Shown: positions 41,258 to 52,027, numbered from the stretch's first letter. The stretch is DNA of 64,000 bases from Paraburkholderia sp. UYCP14C (GCF_004197395.1 NZ_SELS01000018.1:98890-162889); one strand, 5' to 3'. The notes: generated by a model not told the origin, from the letters alone. Translations and numbers: made by a program.

Positions 41258-42511
41258 TTAAGCAAGCTCGCCCACCTGTATCCAGCCCGCACGATACCAC
41301 TCGTGTAGCAGTGCTGTCACCGATGAATCGTGCGATAGTGTTACAAAGCGTTTCGCACTCATACACCGTAGATTTGCGAGTTCAAACAGCCATTTTTTCG
41401 CGCCGCCCCACGTCATTTGTTCTCCATTTACGAAGAAAAAACGACGTTCATACAACAGGTTAGTCTTGCGATCGAGCCGCAAACCGGATTTCGACGCCGC
41501 GCCGATGAAACGGGCTTCGTTGAGCGGCCGTTGCGGCGGATCAAAGACGACGCTCGGCTTCGGTTCGCTGAGGTACGTGCCAAGGAACGACGCAATGTCC
41601 TGCTCATTCCAACGCACTTTAGCAAGCATCGCGCCCACCCGTTCGACGAGCGCCGCGGGCAACTCGGCCGGCCGCTCGACGGCGGACTGCTGGGGATCGC
41701 GATAGAGCGCGCCGGCCTTGCCCGCGGCCTCGCCGCGCTCGGCCAGGTGGTAGAGGAACTGCGCGGTCAGTTCGCTCTCGGACGGCGCGCGAAAACCGAT
41801 TGAGCAGGTCATGCATTCGCCGTCGGCGATGCCGTCGTGCGCGATGTGCGGCGGCAGGTACAGCATGTCGCCGGGCTCCAGTACCCACTCCTGTTCGTGC
41901 TCGAAGTGCTGTAAAACTTTCAAAGGCAAGCCGGGCTGCAGGGTGAGGTCTTTCTGCGCGCTAATGCGCCAGCGGCGCTTGCCTTTTACTTGCAAAAGAA
42001 ACACATCGTAGGAATCGAAATGCGGGCCGACGCCGCCGCCATCGGTCGCATACGAAATCATCAGGTCGTCCAGACGCGCGTCCGGCACGAAACGGAAACG
42101 GTCGAGCAACGCGCGCGCACGGTCGTCATGCAGGTCCACGCCCTGCACGAGCAGCGTCCACGCGCGCTGTTTGACGGACGGCAGTTCGTCGGGCGCGAAC
42201 GGGCCGTGCTCCAACTGCCATTTGTTGCGGAAGTGCGTGATCAGCCGGGCTTCGACGTCGTCCTGATCGGCCAGCTCGAACAACTCGTCGCGCGACAGCG
42301 GTGCTTCGATGTCCGGAATCGCCTGGCGAATCAGCAGGGGCTTCTTCTGCCAGTAGCGGCGCATGAATTGCGACGGGCTCAGATGGTTGAGCAGAGCGGT
42401 CGGAATGTCGGGCGAGGGCGGAAGAACGGGCTGCGCGGCCGGCTTTGCAGCAGACGGCGAATTGCTTGCCGAACCTGCATCCGCAGGTAGGTGAGTGGGC
42501 CGCCTGGGCAT
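41258..42511 (-). CDS. roxA: Ribosomal protein 50S L16 3-hydroxylase-type JmjC cupin
   Basis: Fe(II)/2-oxoglutarate oxygenase of the ribosomal oxygenase family (E. coli YcfD hydroxylates Arg81 of L16). JmjC core GPHFDSYDVFLLQVKGKRRW gives the iron ligands His164 and Asp166, with the later PHIAHDG as third ligand. C-terminal helical domains follow. The product has 417 residues from the ATG at 42511, with a polar Pro-rich N-terminus. An upstream extension of the frame is not conserved. It is divergent from slyD with a 32-base gap holding a TATAAT that faces slyD. Confidence 0.88.
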   Translation of the reverse strand: MPRRPTHLPADAGSASNSPSAAKPAAQPVLPPSPDIPTALLNHLSPSQFMRRYWQKKPLLIRQAIPDIEAPLSRDELFELADQDDVEARLITHFRNKWQLEHGPFAPDELPSVKQRAWTLLVQGVDLHDDRARALLDRFRFVPDARLDDLMISYATDGGGVGPHFDSYDVFLLQVKGKRRWRISAQKDLTLQPGLPLKVLQHFEHEQEWVLEPGDMLYLPPHIAHDGIADGECMTCSIGFRAPSESELTAQFLYHLAERGEAAGKAGALYRDPQQSAVERPAELPAALVERVGAMLAKVRWNEQDIASFLGTYLSEPKPSVVFDPPQRPLNEARFIGAASKSGLRLDRKTNLLYERRFFFVNGEQMTWGGAKKWLFELANLRCMSAKRFVTLSHDSSVTALLHEWYRAGWIQVGELA

Positions 42512-42513
42512 CG

Positions 42514-42519
42514 TATAAT
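42514..42519 (+). promoter_or_regulatory. Consensus -10 box before slyD
   Basis: Perfect TATAAT, 25 bases before the ATG at 42544 and immediately beside the start codon of the divergent oxygenase gene. It predicts a very short leader. No clear -35. Confidence 0.5.
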
Positions 42520-42543
42520 GTGAGTTGTATTCTGGAGAATCGA

Positions 42544-43086
42544 ATGAAAATCGCAAAGAACACCGTCGTGTCGGTCGCCTACAAGCTCTCGGATGCGCAG
42601 GGCAATCTGATCGAAGAAAGCGAAGAGCCGATGGTCTATCTTCACGGCGGCTATGATGGCACGTTCCCCAAGATCGAGGAAGAGCTCGACGGCCACGAGG
42701 CCGGCTTCGAGACGCAGATCCAGCTCGAACCGCAAGACGCGTTCGGCGAATACGATCCCGAGCTTGTGAAGATCGAGCCGCGCGATCGCTTCCCGGAACC
42801 GCTCGAAGTCGGCATGCAGTTCGAAGGCACCCCGGAAGATGGCGACGAGGAAATCGATGCGCTGGTCTACGTGGTGACCGACGTCGCTGAAGACAAGGTC
42901 GTGCTCGATGGCAATCATCCGCTCGCCGGCATGGCGCTGCGTTTCGCGTTGACCGTCAAAGACGTGCGTCCGGCTACTGAAGATGAAATCCAGCACGAGC
43001 ACGCACATGGCGCGGACGGCCTCGAAGTTCTCGACGACGACGAAGACGAGGACGAAGAAGACAACTCAAAACCGACCCTGCACTGA
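42544..43086 (+). CDS. slyD: FKBP-type peptidyl-prolyl isomerase, SlyD family
   Basis: Proline isomerase and chaperone of 180 residues. FKBP core at the start (KNTVVSVAYKLSDAQGNLIEESEE, then the flap DGTFPKIEEELDGHEAGF). An IF (insert-in-flap) chaperone domain follows (about 75-130), then the C-terminal half. The tail has few histidines (HEHAHG) and ends in an acidic run [13 protein letters not shown], unlike the metal-binding His tail of E. coli SlyD. The ATG at 42544 follows GGAGAATCGA closely. The 3' end overlaps the converging metallophosphatase-like gene by 21 bases. Confidence 0.9.
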   Translation: MKIAKNTVVSVAYKLSDAQGNLIEESEEPMVYLHGGYDGTFPKIEEELDGHEAGFETQIQLEPQDAFGEYDPELVKIEPRDRFPEPLEVGMQFEGTPEDGDEEIDALVYVVTDVAEDKVVLDGNHPLAGMALRFALTVKDVRPATEDEIQHEHAHGADGLEVLDDDEDEDEEDNSKPTLH

Positions 43087-44481
43087 GCTTGCGGGTATGC
43101 GCGGTGCCGTCGCGGGGACAGGCGGCACCGATGTGGGCAGCGCCGGCGAGGCCGGCAGTATCGACCCCGGCGGCATTGAGATTGCGGGCCCATAGTCGCC
43201 GCCGCCTTGGTCGGACGGAATGCGCGGCTGCTGATCCTGCGATTCTCCAGGCGTCTGCAATACGGGCGGCAATTCCGACGCCGGCCCGAACCCTTCCACA
43301 TTCGGCATCTCCGGCGCACTCGGCATCGACGCGGCAGATTCGTCGCGTGGCGATACGGATGGCAAGACCGGCGGTGTGGTGGGCAGCGGCATCTGCTTCG
43401 GCACGTCGCGCACGCTGACCCTGAACGGCGGCTTCCTGCCGAAATCCGCTTCTATCTGAATCCATTGGTTGAGACGATCACGCGGCGCGAATGCGATGCG
43501 CGTGAGATTCGTCACGACCATCCCTTTGTCGTTACGTAGCGGCTGATCGATGACGAAACCGCCGGCCGGCCGTTCGTCGTCTGCGTGAATGACGACCACG
43601 GGTCCGGGGAACACTTGCGCGAGCTTGACCAGACTGCGCTTGAATTCGAGAAAGCCGTCGCGGCGCGAACTGTGCGCGAAGTGCAGCCAGGCGAATCGTT
43701 CGGGTCGCTCGTAGCGCTCCGGATCGAAGTCCCCCTGAACGAACACGACGATCGCGCGAGCGTCGCGGCGCTTTGCGTATTCGGCCGCGTGTTCGAGCCA
43801 GAATGCGTTGGCGATCACCCGATCTTCGAACTCGCCGTTGCGGCCGCCCGCGCTCAGATAGTGATTGTTCGGACCCGGCGCGTTCAGGCCGATGAAGACG
43901 ATGTCGCCGGCTTTGGTGTTCGCTCTTTCGTTGACCACCCAGCGCACGTTTTCGCGGAACGGACGGAAGCGCGATACCTCGCTCTCGCGTGTCAGCGCGA
44001 TCGGGTTCTGTCCCATCGACGTTGGATCGGCGAACAACGTTTGCCGCAACTGGTCGAGCCGTTCGACCGGATCGAAGCTGCCCGCTTCCGCCGTGCCGCA
44101 ATCGACCCAGTCATGCTGGCCGGGGATGAAGAAGAGGGCAGCGCGAGAGTTGTCGAGCAGCGCGTGGCGGCGTTCGAACAGCGCGTCGCGGCACACCTCC
44201 TTCGGCCCCTTCAGATTGCCGTCGTAAACGACGAAGCGCACGTCGCGCTCGCGGCCGATCGCCTCGAGCAGCCGTTGCGTGGCGGCTTCGTCGGCGGGCC
44301 TTTGCATGGTGCCGGAAATCACCGCGAACGCGAGACGCGAGGATTCGGCGTGCGCCGGCGCGTTCCATGCGCACACTGCCGCGAGCACGACGATCCCGCC
44401 TGTCGGTGCGAGCACGTGGCGCAGCGCCGCGCGAAGCCCGCGCGGGCGTGGCGGGGGGCTCGGCGTGTCAGTGGTCGGCAT
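43066..44481 (-). CDS. Exported metallophosphatase-like protein
   Basis: Protein of 471 residues with a signal peptide ([20 protein letters not shown] then [11 protein letters not shown]). The fold resembles calcineurin-like phosphatases: DGNLKG at the second-motif position, GQHDW where GNHD is expected, and VVIHADDE near the end. The first D-x-H motif is not evident. A long Pro-rich tail (from about 355) ends in PASSVQGRF. The ATG at 44481 is used; the frame is open further upstream. The start overlaps the mutS stop by 14 bases. Substrate unknown; activity doubtful. Confidence 0.7.
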   Translation of the reverse strand: MPTTDTPSPPPRPRGLRAALRHVLAPTGGIVVLAAVCAWNAPAHAESSRLAFAVISGTMQRPADEAATQRLLEAIGRERDVRFVVYDGNLKGPKEVCRDALFERRHALLDNSRAALFFIPGQHDWVDCGTAEAGSFDPVERLDQLRQTLFADPTSMGQNPIALTRESEVSRFRPFRENVRWVVNERANTKAGDIVFIGLNAPGPNNHYLSAGGRNGEFEDRVIANAFWLEHAAEYAKRRDARAIVVFVQGDFDPERYERPERFAWLHFAHSSRRDGFLEFKRSLVKLAQVFPGPVVVIHADDERPAGGFVIDQPLRNDKGMVVTNLTRIAFAPRDRLNQWIQIEADFGRKPPFRVSVRDVPKQMPLPTTPPVLPSVSPRDESAASMPSAPEMPNVEGFGPASELPPVLQTPGESQDQQPRIPSDQGGGDYGPAISMPPGSILPASPALPTSVPPVPATAPRIPASSVQGRF

Positions 44482-47155
44482 CCGGCGCGACGGCCAGTTC
44501 GTGCAGTTCGTACAGCAGATCGAGCGCTTCGCGCGGCCGCAGATCGTTCGGATCGATGCCGCGCAGACGCTCAACGAGTGTCTGCATCGCGGGAGACGAA
44601 GGCGCTGCGTCGCTCACCGCCTCGTGGTCGTCGTCCGCATCTTCGGCGAGCATCGCGGGCTGCGTCGCAAACAGATCGAGTTGCGGCGCGGGCTGTGCGG
44701 CCGATTGCTGCTCCAGATGCGCGAGATGCTTGCGCGCCGCGCGGATCACCGCGTTCGGCACGCCGGCGAGTTGCGCGACCTGCAGACCGTAGCTCTGATT
44801 GGCCGGCCCTTCGTCGACTGCGTGCAGGAACACGATGCCGTGCCCATGCTCGACCGCCGACAGATGCACGTTGGCCGCATGAGGAAACTCCGCGGGCAGT
44901 TGCGTCAGCTCGAAATAGTGCGTCGCGAACAGCGTGTAGCAGCCGTTGTGGGATAGCAGGTGGCGCGCGATCGCCCATGCGAGCGCGAGGCCGTCGAACG
45001 TCGACGTGCCGCGGCCGATCTCGTCCATCAGTACGAGGCTTTGCGGCGTCGCGTCGTTGAGGATCGCGGCGGCTTCGGTCATCTCGACCATGAAGGTAGA
45101 GCGGCCGCCCGCAAGGTCGTCGGCTGCACCGATGCGCGTGAAGATGCGGTCGATCGGTCCGAAGGCCGCGCGCCGCGCCGGCACGTAGCTGCCCACGTAA
45201 GCGAGCAGCGCGATCAGCGCGGTCTGGCGCATGAATGTCGACTTACCGCCCATGTTCGGACCGGTGATTAACAGCAGCTTGCGCTCGGTCGTGAGTGAAC
45301 AATCGTTGGCGATGAACTGCTCGACCTGCGCCTCGACCACCGGATGACGACCCTGCTCGATGTCGATACCCGCGTTCACCGAGAATGTCGGCGCAACCCA
45401 GTCGAGCGCGCGGGCGCGTTCGCCGAACGCGGCCAGCAGATCGAGCTCGGCGAGCGCGAGCGCGACGCGCTGACAGTCGGGAATGAACGGCAGCAGCGAT
45501 TGCAGCACAGCGTCGTACAGTGCGCGTTCGCGCGCAAGCGCGCGTTCCTGCGCGGACAGCGCCTTGTCCTCGAAGGTTTTCAGCTCGGGCGTGATGTAGC
45601 GCTCGGCGTTCTTCAGCGTTTGCCGGCGGCGATAGTCGTCCGGCACCTTATCGGTCTGGCCGCGTGTGACTTCGATATAGAAGCCGTGCACCTTGTTGTA
45701 CTCGACGCGCAGATTGTTGATGCCGGTGCGCGCGCGTTCGCGCGTTTCGAGATCGATCAGGAACTGTCCGCAGTTCTCCGAAATATCGCGCAGTTCGTCG
45801 AGCTCGGCGTCATAGCCACGCGCGATGACGCCGCCATCGCGCACCATCGCGGCCGGCTCCTGCGCGACTGCGAGTTTGAGCAAGTCGACGCACGCGTGAG
45901 GCGGTTCGAGCGCCGCGTCGATGCGCGCGAGCGAATCCGCGTTCGATGCCACCGCCGCGAGCTGCGCGCGCAAAGCGGGCAGCGCGATAAACGTATCGCG
46001 CAGGCTCGACAGATCGCGCGGTCGCGCCGACAGCAGCGCAAGACGTCCGGTGATACGTTCGATGTCCGAGATCTGCCGCAATGCGCCACGCAACGAATCG
46101 AGATCGGTGCCGGGCGGCGCGTCGAGCAAGGCGCCGATCGCCTGTTGGCGCGCCTGCGCCACCGCCGAATCGCGCGGCGGATGATGCAGCCAGTGCCGCA
46201 GCAGGCGGCTGCCCATCGTCGTGCAGCAGGTGTCGAGCAGCGAGCATAGCGTCGGCGCTTCGGTGCCGCGCAGGGTTTCAGTGAGTTCGAGGTTGCGGCG
46301 CGTGGCCGGATCGAGGCCGATGTATTCGGATTCGGATTCGACCTTCAGGCTGCGCACATGACGCAGTTGCTGGCCTTGCGTGGACGCCGCGTACAGCAGC
46401 AACGCGCCGGCCGCGCCGCACGCGCAACCGAGCGAATGCGCGCCGAAGCCGTCGAGGCTCGAGACTTCGAGCTGATCGCACAGGCGCTTCGTGCCTGACG
46501 TGATATCGAAGTGCCAGGCCGGCACGCGCTTGAGAGCGCTCGCGTTGACAGGCGGAGTCCAGCTGGTCGAATCGGCGGTGGCATCGGCTACCAGAATTTC
46601 CGCGGGACGGATGCGCTCCAGCGCGGCGGCGACCTGATCGGGCGCGACTTCGGCGAGGCGCAGCGCGCCGCTCGCGAGATTGAGCCAGGCGAGACCGACG
46701 CTCGTCGCGATGCCGCGGCGATTGTGCGCGACGCACAGCGCGAGCAGATAGACGTCGCTCTTGTCGGACAGCAGCGCCGCGTCGGTCAGTGTGCCCGGTG
46801 TGACCACGCGCATGACCTTGCGCTCGACCGGGCCTTTCGACGTGGCCGGGTCGCCGATCTGTTCGCAGATCGCGACCGATTCGCCGAGCTTCACGAGCTT
46901 GGCCAGATACTGTTCGACCGCGTGATGCGGCACGCCGGCCATCTTGATCGGATTGCCTGCCGATGCGCCGCGCTGCGTGAGCGTCAGGTCGAGCAGACGC
47001 GCGGCTTTCTCCGCGTCGTCGAAAAAGAGTTCGTAGAAGTCGCCCATCCGGTAGAACACCAGCGTGCCCGGATGCTCCGCCTTGATGCGCAGGTACTGCT
47101 GCATCATCGGCGTGTGTTGTGCGACGTCGTTGGCCGCTGCGGTTTGAATGCCCAT
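44468..47155 (-). CDS. mutS: DNA mismatch repair protein MutS
   Basis: Mismatch sensor ATPase of 895 residues that binds base mismatches and loops and recruits MutL. Mismatch-binding Phe-X-Glu is Phe40-Tyr41-Glu42 in [11 protein letters not shown]. Walker A is [15 protein letters not shown] at about 627-641, Walker B is [16 protein letters not shown], and the ABC signature precedes it. The C-terminal region has an Asp/Glu-rich linker. It is transcribed leftward with its 3' end overlapping the metallophosphatase-like gene. No strong promoter seen upstream. Confidence 0.98.
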   Translation of the reverse strand: MGIQTAAANDVAQHTPMMQQYLRIKAEHPGTLVFYRMGDFYELFFDDAEKAARLLDLTLTQRGASAGNPIKMAGVPHHAVEQYLAKLVKLGESVAICEQIGDPATSKGPVERKVMRVVTPGTLTDAALLSDKSDVYLLALCVAHNRRGIATSVGLAWLNLASGALRLAEVAPDQVAAALERIRPAEILVADATADSTSWTPPVNASALKRVPAWHFDITSGTKRLCDQLEVSSLDGFGAHSLGCACGAAGALLLYAASTQGQQLRHVRSLKVESESEYIGLDPATRRNLELTETLRGTEAPTLCSLLDTCCTTMGSRLLRHWLHHPPRDSAVAQARQQAIGALLDAPPGTDLDSLRGALRQISDIERITGRLALLSARPRDLSSLRDTFIALPALRAQLAAVASNADSLARIDAALEPPHACVDLLKLAVAQEPAAMVRDGGVIARGYDAELDELRDISENCGQFLIDLETRERARTGINNLRVEYNKVHGFYIEVTRGQTDKVPDDYRRRQTLKNAERYITPELKTFEDKALSAQERALARERALYDAVLQSLLPFIPDCQRVALALAELDLLAAFGERARALDWVAPTFSVNAGIDIEQGRHPVVEAQVEQFIANDCSLTTERKLLLITGPNMGGKSTFMRQTALIALLAYVGSYVPARRAAFGPIDRIFTRIGAADDLAGGRSTFMVEMTEAAAILNDATPQSLVLMDEIGRGTSTFDGLALAWAIARHLLSHNGCYTLFATHYFELTQLPAEFPHAANVHLSAVEHGHGIVFLHAVDEGPANQSYGLQVAQLAGVPNAVIRAARKHLAHLEQQSAAQPAPQLDLFATQPAMLAEDADDDHEAVSDAAPSSPAMQTLVERLRGIDPNDLRPREALDLLYELHELAVAPDADH

Positions 47156-47344
47156 CCTTCGTGTCTTCTTGCGGTAGATGCTCAGGGCGTGAGTTTAACC
47201 CGTCGGCGCGGCGAGCGGACCCTGGCCGAACGGACGATGCACAACCCGTCAGGCGGATGGCAGCATGACCGATTCGATCGAAGCGTGCGATTCACGCCGT
47301 CGAGCCGCGTCTCGTGCCGTCATTGCCGGAGCCTTGTGATGCAT

Positions 47345-48643
47345 TCATTCCCCGATCATCGCCCGCATGTCCACCCTGCGTTCGTTCGCGGCGCTGCGGC
47401 GTTTCGCGAGCCACATCAGCAGCGTGATGAAGCTGCCGAACACGACGATGATCCACTGCGCGGGCATCTTCGCCGTGAGCAGCAGCGCGTACACGCCGAG
47501 CATCAGCAGCACCGCGAGATTCTGGTTGAAATTCTGCACGGCGATCGAGTGACCGGCCGACAGAAGCGTCGCGCCGCGATGCTGCAGGATCGCGTTCATC
47601 GGCACGATGAAAAAGCCCGACAACGCGCCGAGCACGATCATCAGCGGATAGGCCAACAGGATGTAGTAGGGCGCGACGTGCGTGCCGAAGCGCAGGCCCG
47701 CGCCGGCCGGGAACAGGTCCTTGTTGTAGAAGGCCATCGCGATCGCCACCGCGCCCGTCAGCACGCCGACCGGCAACACCTTCAGCGAGCGGCGCAGCGG
47801 AATCAGCGCGGCCGCGCCTGCCGCGCCGATCGCAATGCCGAAGCCCGTTACCCCCTGCATCACCGCTGCTTTCGACAACGACAGCCCGAGGTTCACGTTC
47901 GCCCATTTGAGCACCAGCAGCTGCATCGTCACCGCGCCTCCCCACATCAGCGTGGTCACCCACAGCGCGATCTGCGCGAGCCGGTCGGCCCACAGCACGT
48001 GAAAGCAGTGATGGAAATCGCCGAGCAGCTTCTTCGGCTCGCTCAGCCGGTTCGGATAGCGCGCGCCGGTGTCCGGAATGAAGACGTTGATCGCGGCGGC
48101 GATCGCGTAGGTGAGCATCACCGCGCCCATCGCGAGATCGGCCGCCGAGCGGATCAGCGGCACATGCACACGCGTGACGAAATGCTCGACGACCGTACTG
48201 ATCAACGCACCGCCGAGCATCGTGCCGACGATCGTCGACAGCACCGTCGCCGATTCGAGCCACGCGTTCGCCTGCACGAGCTTTTCCGCGGGCAGCAGCT
48301 CGGTGAGGATGCCGTACTTGGCGGGCGAATAGGCGGCTGCGCCGAAGCCGACCACGCCGTAGGCGATCATCGGATGAACACCGACGATCATCATCAGGCA
48401 GCCGCTCGCCTTCAGCGCGTTGGAGATGAACATCACGTGGCGCTTCTGCATCGAGTCGGCGAACGCGCCAACGAACGGCGCGAGCAGCACGTACGAGATC
48501 GTGAAGAAAATCTGCAGCAGCGGCGTGACCCACGCGGCCGAGCGAATCACGGAAAGCAGGGCGATCGCAGCAATCAACAGCGCATTGTCGGCCAGCGACG
48601 AAACGAACTGTGCCGCGATGATCGTGTGGAAGCCTTTTTTCAT
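47345..48643 (-). CDS. lplT: Lysophospholipid transporter LplT
   Basis: Inner-membrane MFS transporter of 432 residues with about eleven hydrophobic segments. LplT returns lysophospholipids from the outer to the inner leaflet for reacylation. The start MKKGFHTIIAAQFVSSLADNAL and the loop KHVMFISNALKASG match LplT. In enterobacteria the gene is fused or adjacent to aas, but no acyltransferase gene is next to it here. ATG at 48643; no clear ribosome site. Divergence from suhB is not the case, since both point left. Confidence 0.87.
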   Translation of the reverse strand: MKKGFHTIIAAQFVSSLADNALLIAAIALLSVIRSAAWVTPLLQIFFTISYVLLAPFVGAFADSMQKRHVMFISNALKASGCLMMIVGVHPMIAYGVVGFGAAAYSPAKYGILTELLPAEKLVQANAWLESATVLSTIVGTMLGGALISTVVEHFVTRVHVPLIRSAADLAMGAVMLTYAIAAAINVFIPDTGARYPNRLSEPKKLLGDFHHCFHVLWADRLAQIALWVTTLMWGGAVTMQLLVLKWANVNLGLSLSKAAVMQGVTGFGIAIGAAGAAALIPLRRSLKVLPVGVLTGAVAIAMAFYNKDLFPAGAGLRFGTHVAPYYILLAYPLMIVLGALSGFFIVPMNAILQHRGATLLSAGHSIAVQNFNQNLAVLLMLGVYALLLTAKMPAQWIIVVFGSFITLLMWLAKRRSAANERRVDMRAMIGE

Positions 48644-48785
48644 GGGCAGGTTGGAGGCTGCGCGCGGGGTGGAAGTCGGGCAGGGTCAAAGTGGCAGGAA
48701 GCAGGGAATGGTCCCGGTCGAGTCCCGCCGTGAATGACTCCCCGCCTTTTAGCACGGAGCACCACGCACTGCAGCGCCGCCAACA

Positions 48786-48808
48786 AAAAAGCGGCCGAAG
48801 CCGCTTTT
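48786..48808 (-). terminator. Terminator after suhB
   Basis: AAAAGCGGC-CGAA-GCCGCTTTT tetraloop hairpin with T-run on the minus strand, 48 bases after the suhB stop. Confidence 0.88.
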
Positions 48809-48855
48809 CTGTACAACCGTTATGCGATGCCGCGGACCGGCCGCGGCGGCGCACC

Positions 48856-49659
48856 TTACGCCGACGGCTGGCGTGTGCGGCTGTAGCGCGACAGGATCGG
48901 GATCATCTGCGCGTAGATCTTCGGGTTGCCCGCGACCACTTCGCCGACGTGCAGGAACTCCGAATCGCCGGTGTAGTTGCCGACCAGACCGCCGGCTTCC
49001 GTGATCAGCAGGCTGCCCGCCGCGACGTCCCATGCGTTCAGGCCCTGCTCGAAGAAGCCGTCCATGCGGCCGGCCGCGACGTAGGCCAGATCGAGCGCGG
49101 CGGCGCCCGGACGGCGCAGGCCCGCGCAGGCTTCGGTCATCTCGGCGAATTGGCGGCCGTACGATTCGAGGTTGTCCGACTGGCGGAACGGGAAACCGGT
49201 GCCGATCAGGCCGTCGGCGAGGCGGTCGCGCTTGGCGACGCGCAGGCGGCGATCGTTGAGGAACGCGCCACGGCCGCGCGATGCGGTGAACAGATCGTTG
49301 TGGTTCGGATCGTAGACGACGGCCTGGGTGATGATTCCCTTGTGCGCGAGCGCAATCGACACGCAGTAATACGGGAAGCCGTGGATGAAGTTGGTGGTGC
49401 CGTCGAGCGGATCGATGATCCACTGGTATTCGGAATCTTCGTCCGACTTGCCCGACTCTTCGGCGAGGATCGCGTGATCGGGATAGGCGGTCTTCAGCGT
49501 TTCGATGATCGCCGCTTCGGACGCTTTATCGACCTCCGTGACGAAATCGTTGTGCTGCTTTTTGCTGACCTGAATCAGGTCGAGATCGAGCGATGCGCGA
49601 TTGATGATCTGAGCTGCGCGGCGCGCGGCCTTCACAGCGATATTGAGCATGGGATGCAT
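48856..49659 (-). CDS. suhB: Inositol-1-monophosphatase SuhB
   Basis: Mg2+-dependent inositol monophosphatase family protein; in E. coli SuhB also helps antitermination of rRNA transcription and ribosome maturation. Metal motifs AEESGK and [12 protein letters not shown] and the later [11 protein letters not shown] are intact. The 267-residue length is standard. The ATG at 49659 follows AGGA by eight bases. It is transcribed away from trmJ, and a 410-base gap separates them. A terminator follows. Confidence 0.95.
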   Translation of the reverse strand: MHPMLNIAVKAARRAAQIINRASLDLDLIQVSKKQHNDFVTEVDKASEAAIIETLKTAYPDHAILAEESGKSDEDSEYQWIIDPLDGTTNFIHGFPYYCVSIALAHKGIITQAVVYDPNHNDLFTASRGRGAFLNDRRLRVAKRDRLADGLIGTGFPFRQSDNLESYGRQFAEMTEACAGLRRPGAAALDLAYVAAGRMDGFFEQGLNAWDVAAGSLLITEAGGLVGNYTGDSEFLHVGEVVAGNPKIYAQMIPILSRYSRTRQPSA

Positions 49660-50070
49660 AAACTGATCCTTGTGCCGGGGCAGCAAGGCTGCCGGCCGGT
49701 AAATGAGCGCGAAACCCGAATTGACGGGCGCCGCAACGACGCAAAAACAGCACGGAACGGCGGGCCGGCTATCGAACCGGAGCGCCTTCCGTCGACGGAG
49801 ACGAATTGAATAAGAACGGTGCGACCGGTTCGACGGAAAGCTTCAGCAGACGTCGGCGCCGGACGCGAAAAGCGGTATTTTACCTGAGTCCGGGCGCCCT
49901 CGCGCAGGCGCCCGCTCACGTACGGCCGATGTGCCGCGCTGCCGCCCGCCGGTGCCGATCAGACGCTGCGTCCTCGTACGCGCGCATGGCTCGCGCGTAC
50001 GTCCGATTCGGCATAGGCGCCCGTTGGCGCTACCATACGCGTCTTGAGTCCTAGCCAGTCGAGTTTCATC
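49660..50070. other. Divergent intergenic region upstream of suhB and trmJ
   Basis: About 410 bases with no supported gene. A GC-rich inverted repeat GGGCGCC/GGCGCCC lies at about 49892-49913. Otherwise only weak promoter-like sequence. Confidence 0.5.
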
Positions 50071-50901
50071 GTGGATCACACGCACCATTCCTCCGACCCC
50101 GCCGTGGCCGATTTGCGCGGCGGCTTCACATCGACGCGTTTCGTGCTGGTCGAGCCCAGCCATCCGGGCAATGTCGGCGCCGCGGCGCGCGCGTTGAAAA
50201 CCATGGGTTTTTCGCGGCTCGTGCTGGTGTCGCCGCGCGTGCCCAACGTGCAGAACGATCCCGAGGCGATCGCGATGGCGAGCGGCGCCGACGACGTGCT
50301 CGCCTCCGTGCACGTGGTGCCGACCCTCGCCGACGCGCTGACCGGCGTGCACTGGTCGATCGCGCTGACCGCGCGGCTGCGCGAATACGGTCCGCCGCAA
50401 TGGACGCCGCGCGCGGCGGCCGCCGCCGCGCACGGAGAGGCGACCCATGGCGAGATCGCGCTGGTGTTCGGCAACGAGCGCACGGGTTTGTCGAACGAGG
50501 ACGTCGAGCGATGCAGCGCGATCGCGCATATTCCGGCCAATCCGGCCTATAGCTCGCTCAATCTCGCGCAAGCGGTGCAGGTGCTCGCCTACGAGTTGCG
50601 CACCGCGTACCTCGGCGTGGATGAAACGACTGACGGCGGGCCCACCGCGGCAGCCGTCGCAGTGCAGTCCGAATCAGCCGGTACGCGCGCGCAGATGGCG
50701 GCCAGCGACGAGATCGAAAGCATGTTCGCGCATCTCGAAAGCGCGCTGGTCGCGCTCGAGTTTCTCGATCCGGCCAATCCGAAGAAGCTGATGTCACGCT
50801 TGCGGCGGCTCTTCGCGCGCTCGGGCCTCGAGCGTGAGGAGGTCAACATCGTGCGCGGCATCGCCAAGCACATCCTGCTCAAGACCACGCGGACCGACTG
50901 A
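50071..50901 (+). CDS. trmJ: tRNA (Cm32/Um32) methyltransferase TrmJ
   Basis: SPOUT-class 2'-O-methyltransferase acting on nucleotide 32 of tRNA anticodon loops. The start FVLVEPSHPGNVGAAARALK and the knot motif ALVFGNERTGLSNEDVE followed by NPAYSSLNLAQAVQVLAYEL match TrmJ. The C-terminal helical extension (about 190-276) includes the LMSRLRRLFARSGLE end. GTG at 50071 is preferred, but the frame is open from a TTG nine codons earlier, and neither has a good ribosome site. cysE follows after 237 bases, suggesting separate expression. Confidence 0.9.
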   Translation: MDHTHHSSDPAVADLRGGFTSTRFVLVEPSHPGNVGAAARALKTMGFSRLVLVSPRVPNVQNDPEAIAMASGADDVLASVHVVPTLADALTGVHWSIALTARLREYGPPQWTPRAAAAAAHGEATHGEIALVFGNERTGLSNEDVERCSAIAHIPANPAYSSLNLAQAVQVLAYELRTAYLGVDETTDGGPTAAAVAVQSESAGTRAQMAASDEIESMFAHLESALVALEFLDPANPKKLMSRLRRLFARSGLEREEVNIVRGIAKHILLKTTRTD

Positions 50902-51002
50902 CCTCCATTGACGGCGCATCACGGCTCACCTGATGCGCCGCCTTCATCTGACGACAACCTTGCAGGCGACGGGGACTTCCGGCAGGTTTCGCGCAATCAA
51001 CC

Positions 51003-51008
51003 TACAAT
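51003..51008 (+). promoter_or_regulatory. TACAAT -10-like box upstream of cysE
   Basis: TACAAT about 130 bases before the preferred cysE ATG. The -35 region is weak. Confidence 0.35.
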
Positions 51009-51138
51009 CCACGAAACGTCAGAAGCAAAGCTGCCGCCGAGCTAAGCGGCAGCGATGCCGTCATGTGTGGCGCGCAAGCGCCAGGCGCGCGGAGCCGCGC
51101 ACGCAGACGGCTTTTCCCCCAACAACCCAGTCCCTGCC

Positions 51139-51972
51139 ATGTTCACGAGACTTCGCGAAGATATCGCCACGATCCGCGAGCGCGATCCCGCCGCCCGCAG
51201 TGCATGGGAAGTGCTCACGTGTTATCCGGGACTGCACGCGCTCGTGCTGCACCGGATCGCGCACGCTTGCTGGCGCGCGAAGCGCCGCTGGCTCGCACGT
51301 TTCGTGTCGCAGATGGCGCGCTTCATGACCGGCATCGAGATCCATCCGGGCGCCACTGTCGGCCGGCGCGTGTTCATCGATCACGGCATGGGCGTCGTGA
51401 TCGGCGAGACCGCGCAAATCGGCGACGACTGCACGATCTATCAGGGTGTGACGCTCGGTGGCACGTCGCTCACGCGGGGCGCGAAGCGGCATCCGACGCT
51501 CGAGCGTGGTGTGATCGTCGGTGCGGGGGCGAAGGTGCTCGGCGGCTTCACGGTCGGCGCGGACGCGAAGATCGGCTCGAACGCGGTGGTGACGAAGCCG
51601 GTGCCCGCGCGGGGCACGGCGGTCGGCAATCCGGCGCGGATCATCATGCCGGCGGCGTCGGTCGCCGCGAACGCGAACGGCGCGAACACGAATGCGAGCA
51701 ACGCCGCGCGTGATGCCAAGCGCGGCAGCGAAACCAGCGCGTTTTGCGCATACGGCATCACGCCCAATGCGGACGATCCGGTATCCCTTGCGATTCACGG
51801 GCTGATCGATCATGCGGCTACCCAGGCGCGACGTATCGATGAAATCGTCGATGCACTCGAGCGACTCGGCACGAGCCTCGAAGGGCTGCAAGGCGCGGAT
51901 GCGGCGTTGCTCGATTTGCGGCGGCTGTCGGCGGCGATCGCGGGGAAGGTGGAGGGGGCGGCGGAGCGCTAG
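51139..51972 (+). CDS. cysE: Serine O-acetyltransferase, EpsC type
   Basis: First enzyme of cysteine synthesis; acetylates serine with acetyl-CoA. The EpsC form is shorter at the N-terminus than E. coli CysE. Left-handed beta-helix hexapeptides run from [20 protein letters not shown] to [24 protein letters not shown] and [13 protein letters not shown]. His of DHG and the active-site aspartate are kept. Beyond the helix the protein continues about 95 residues with Ala/Asn-rich spacing ([13 protein letters not shown]) and a coiled coil. The C-terminus is GAAER, not the Ile ending that docks CysK in E. coli. Confidence 0.93.
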   Translation: MFTRLREDIATIRERDPAARSAWEVLTCYPGLHALVLHRIAHACWRAKRRWLARFVSQMARFMTGIEIHPGATVGRRVFIDHGMGVVIGETAQIGDDCTIYQGVTLGGTSLTRGAKRHPTLERGVIVGAGAKVLGGFTVGADAKIGSNAVVTKPVPARGTAVGNPARIIMPAASVAANANGANTNASNAARDAKRGSETSAFCAYGITPNADDPVSLAIHGLIDHAATQARRIDEIVDALERLGTSLEGLQGADAALLDLRRLSAAIAGKVEGAAER

Positions 51973-52027
51973 CTTGCGGCGCCCCGGCGGCGCGAAGCGC
52001 ACGCCAGACCTGCCGGGTCAAACCTGG

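Noticed and set aside
46511-48733. Long plus-strand open frame opposite mutS and lplT
   Set aside because: No family motifs; amino acid composition is Arg/His/Gln-heavy, typical of a shadow frame.
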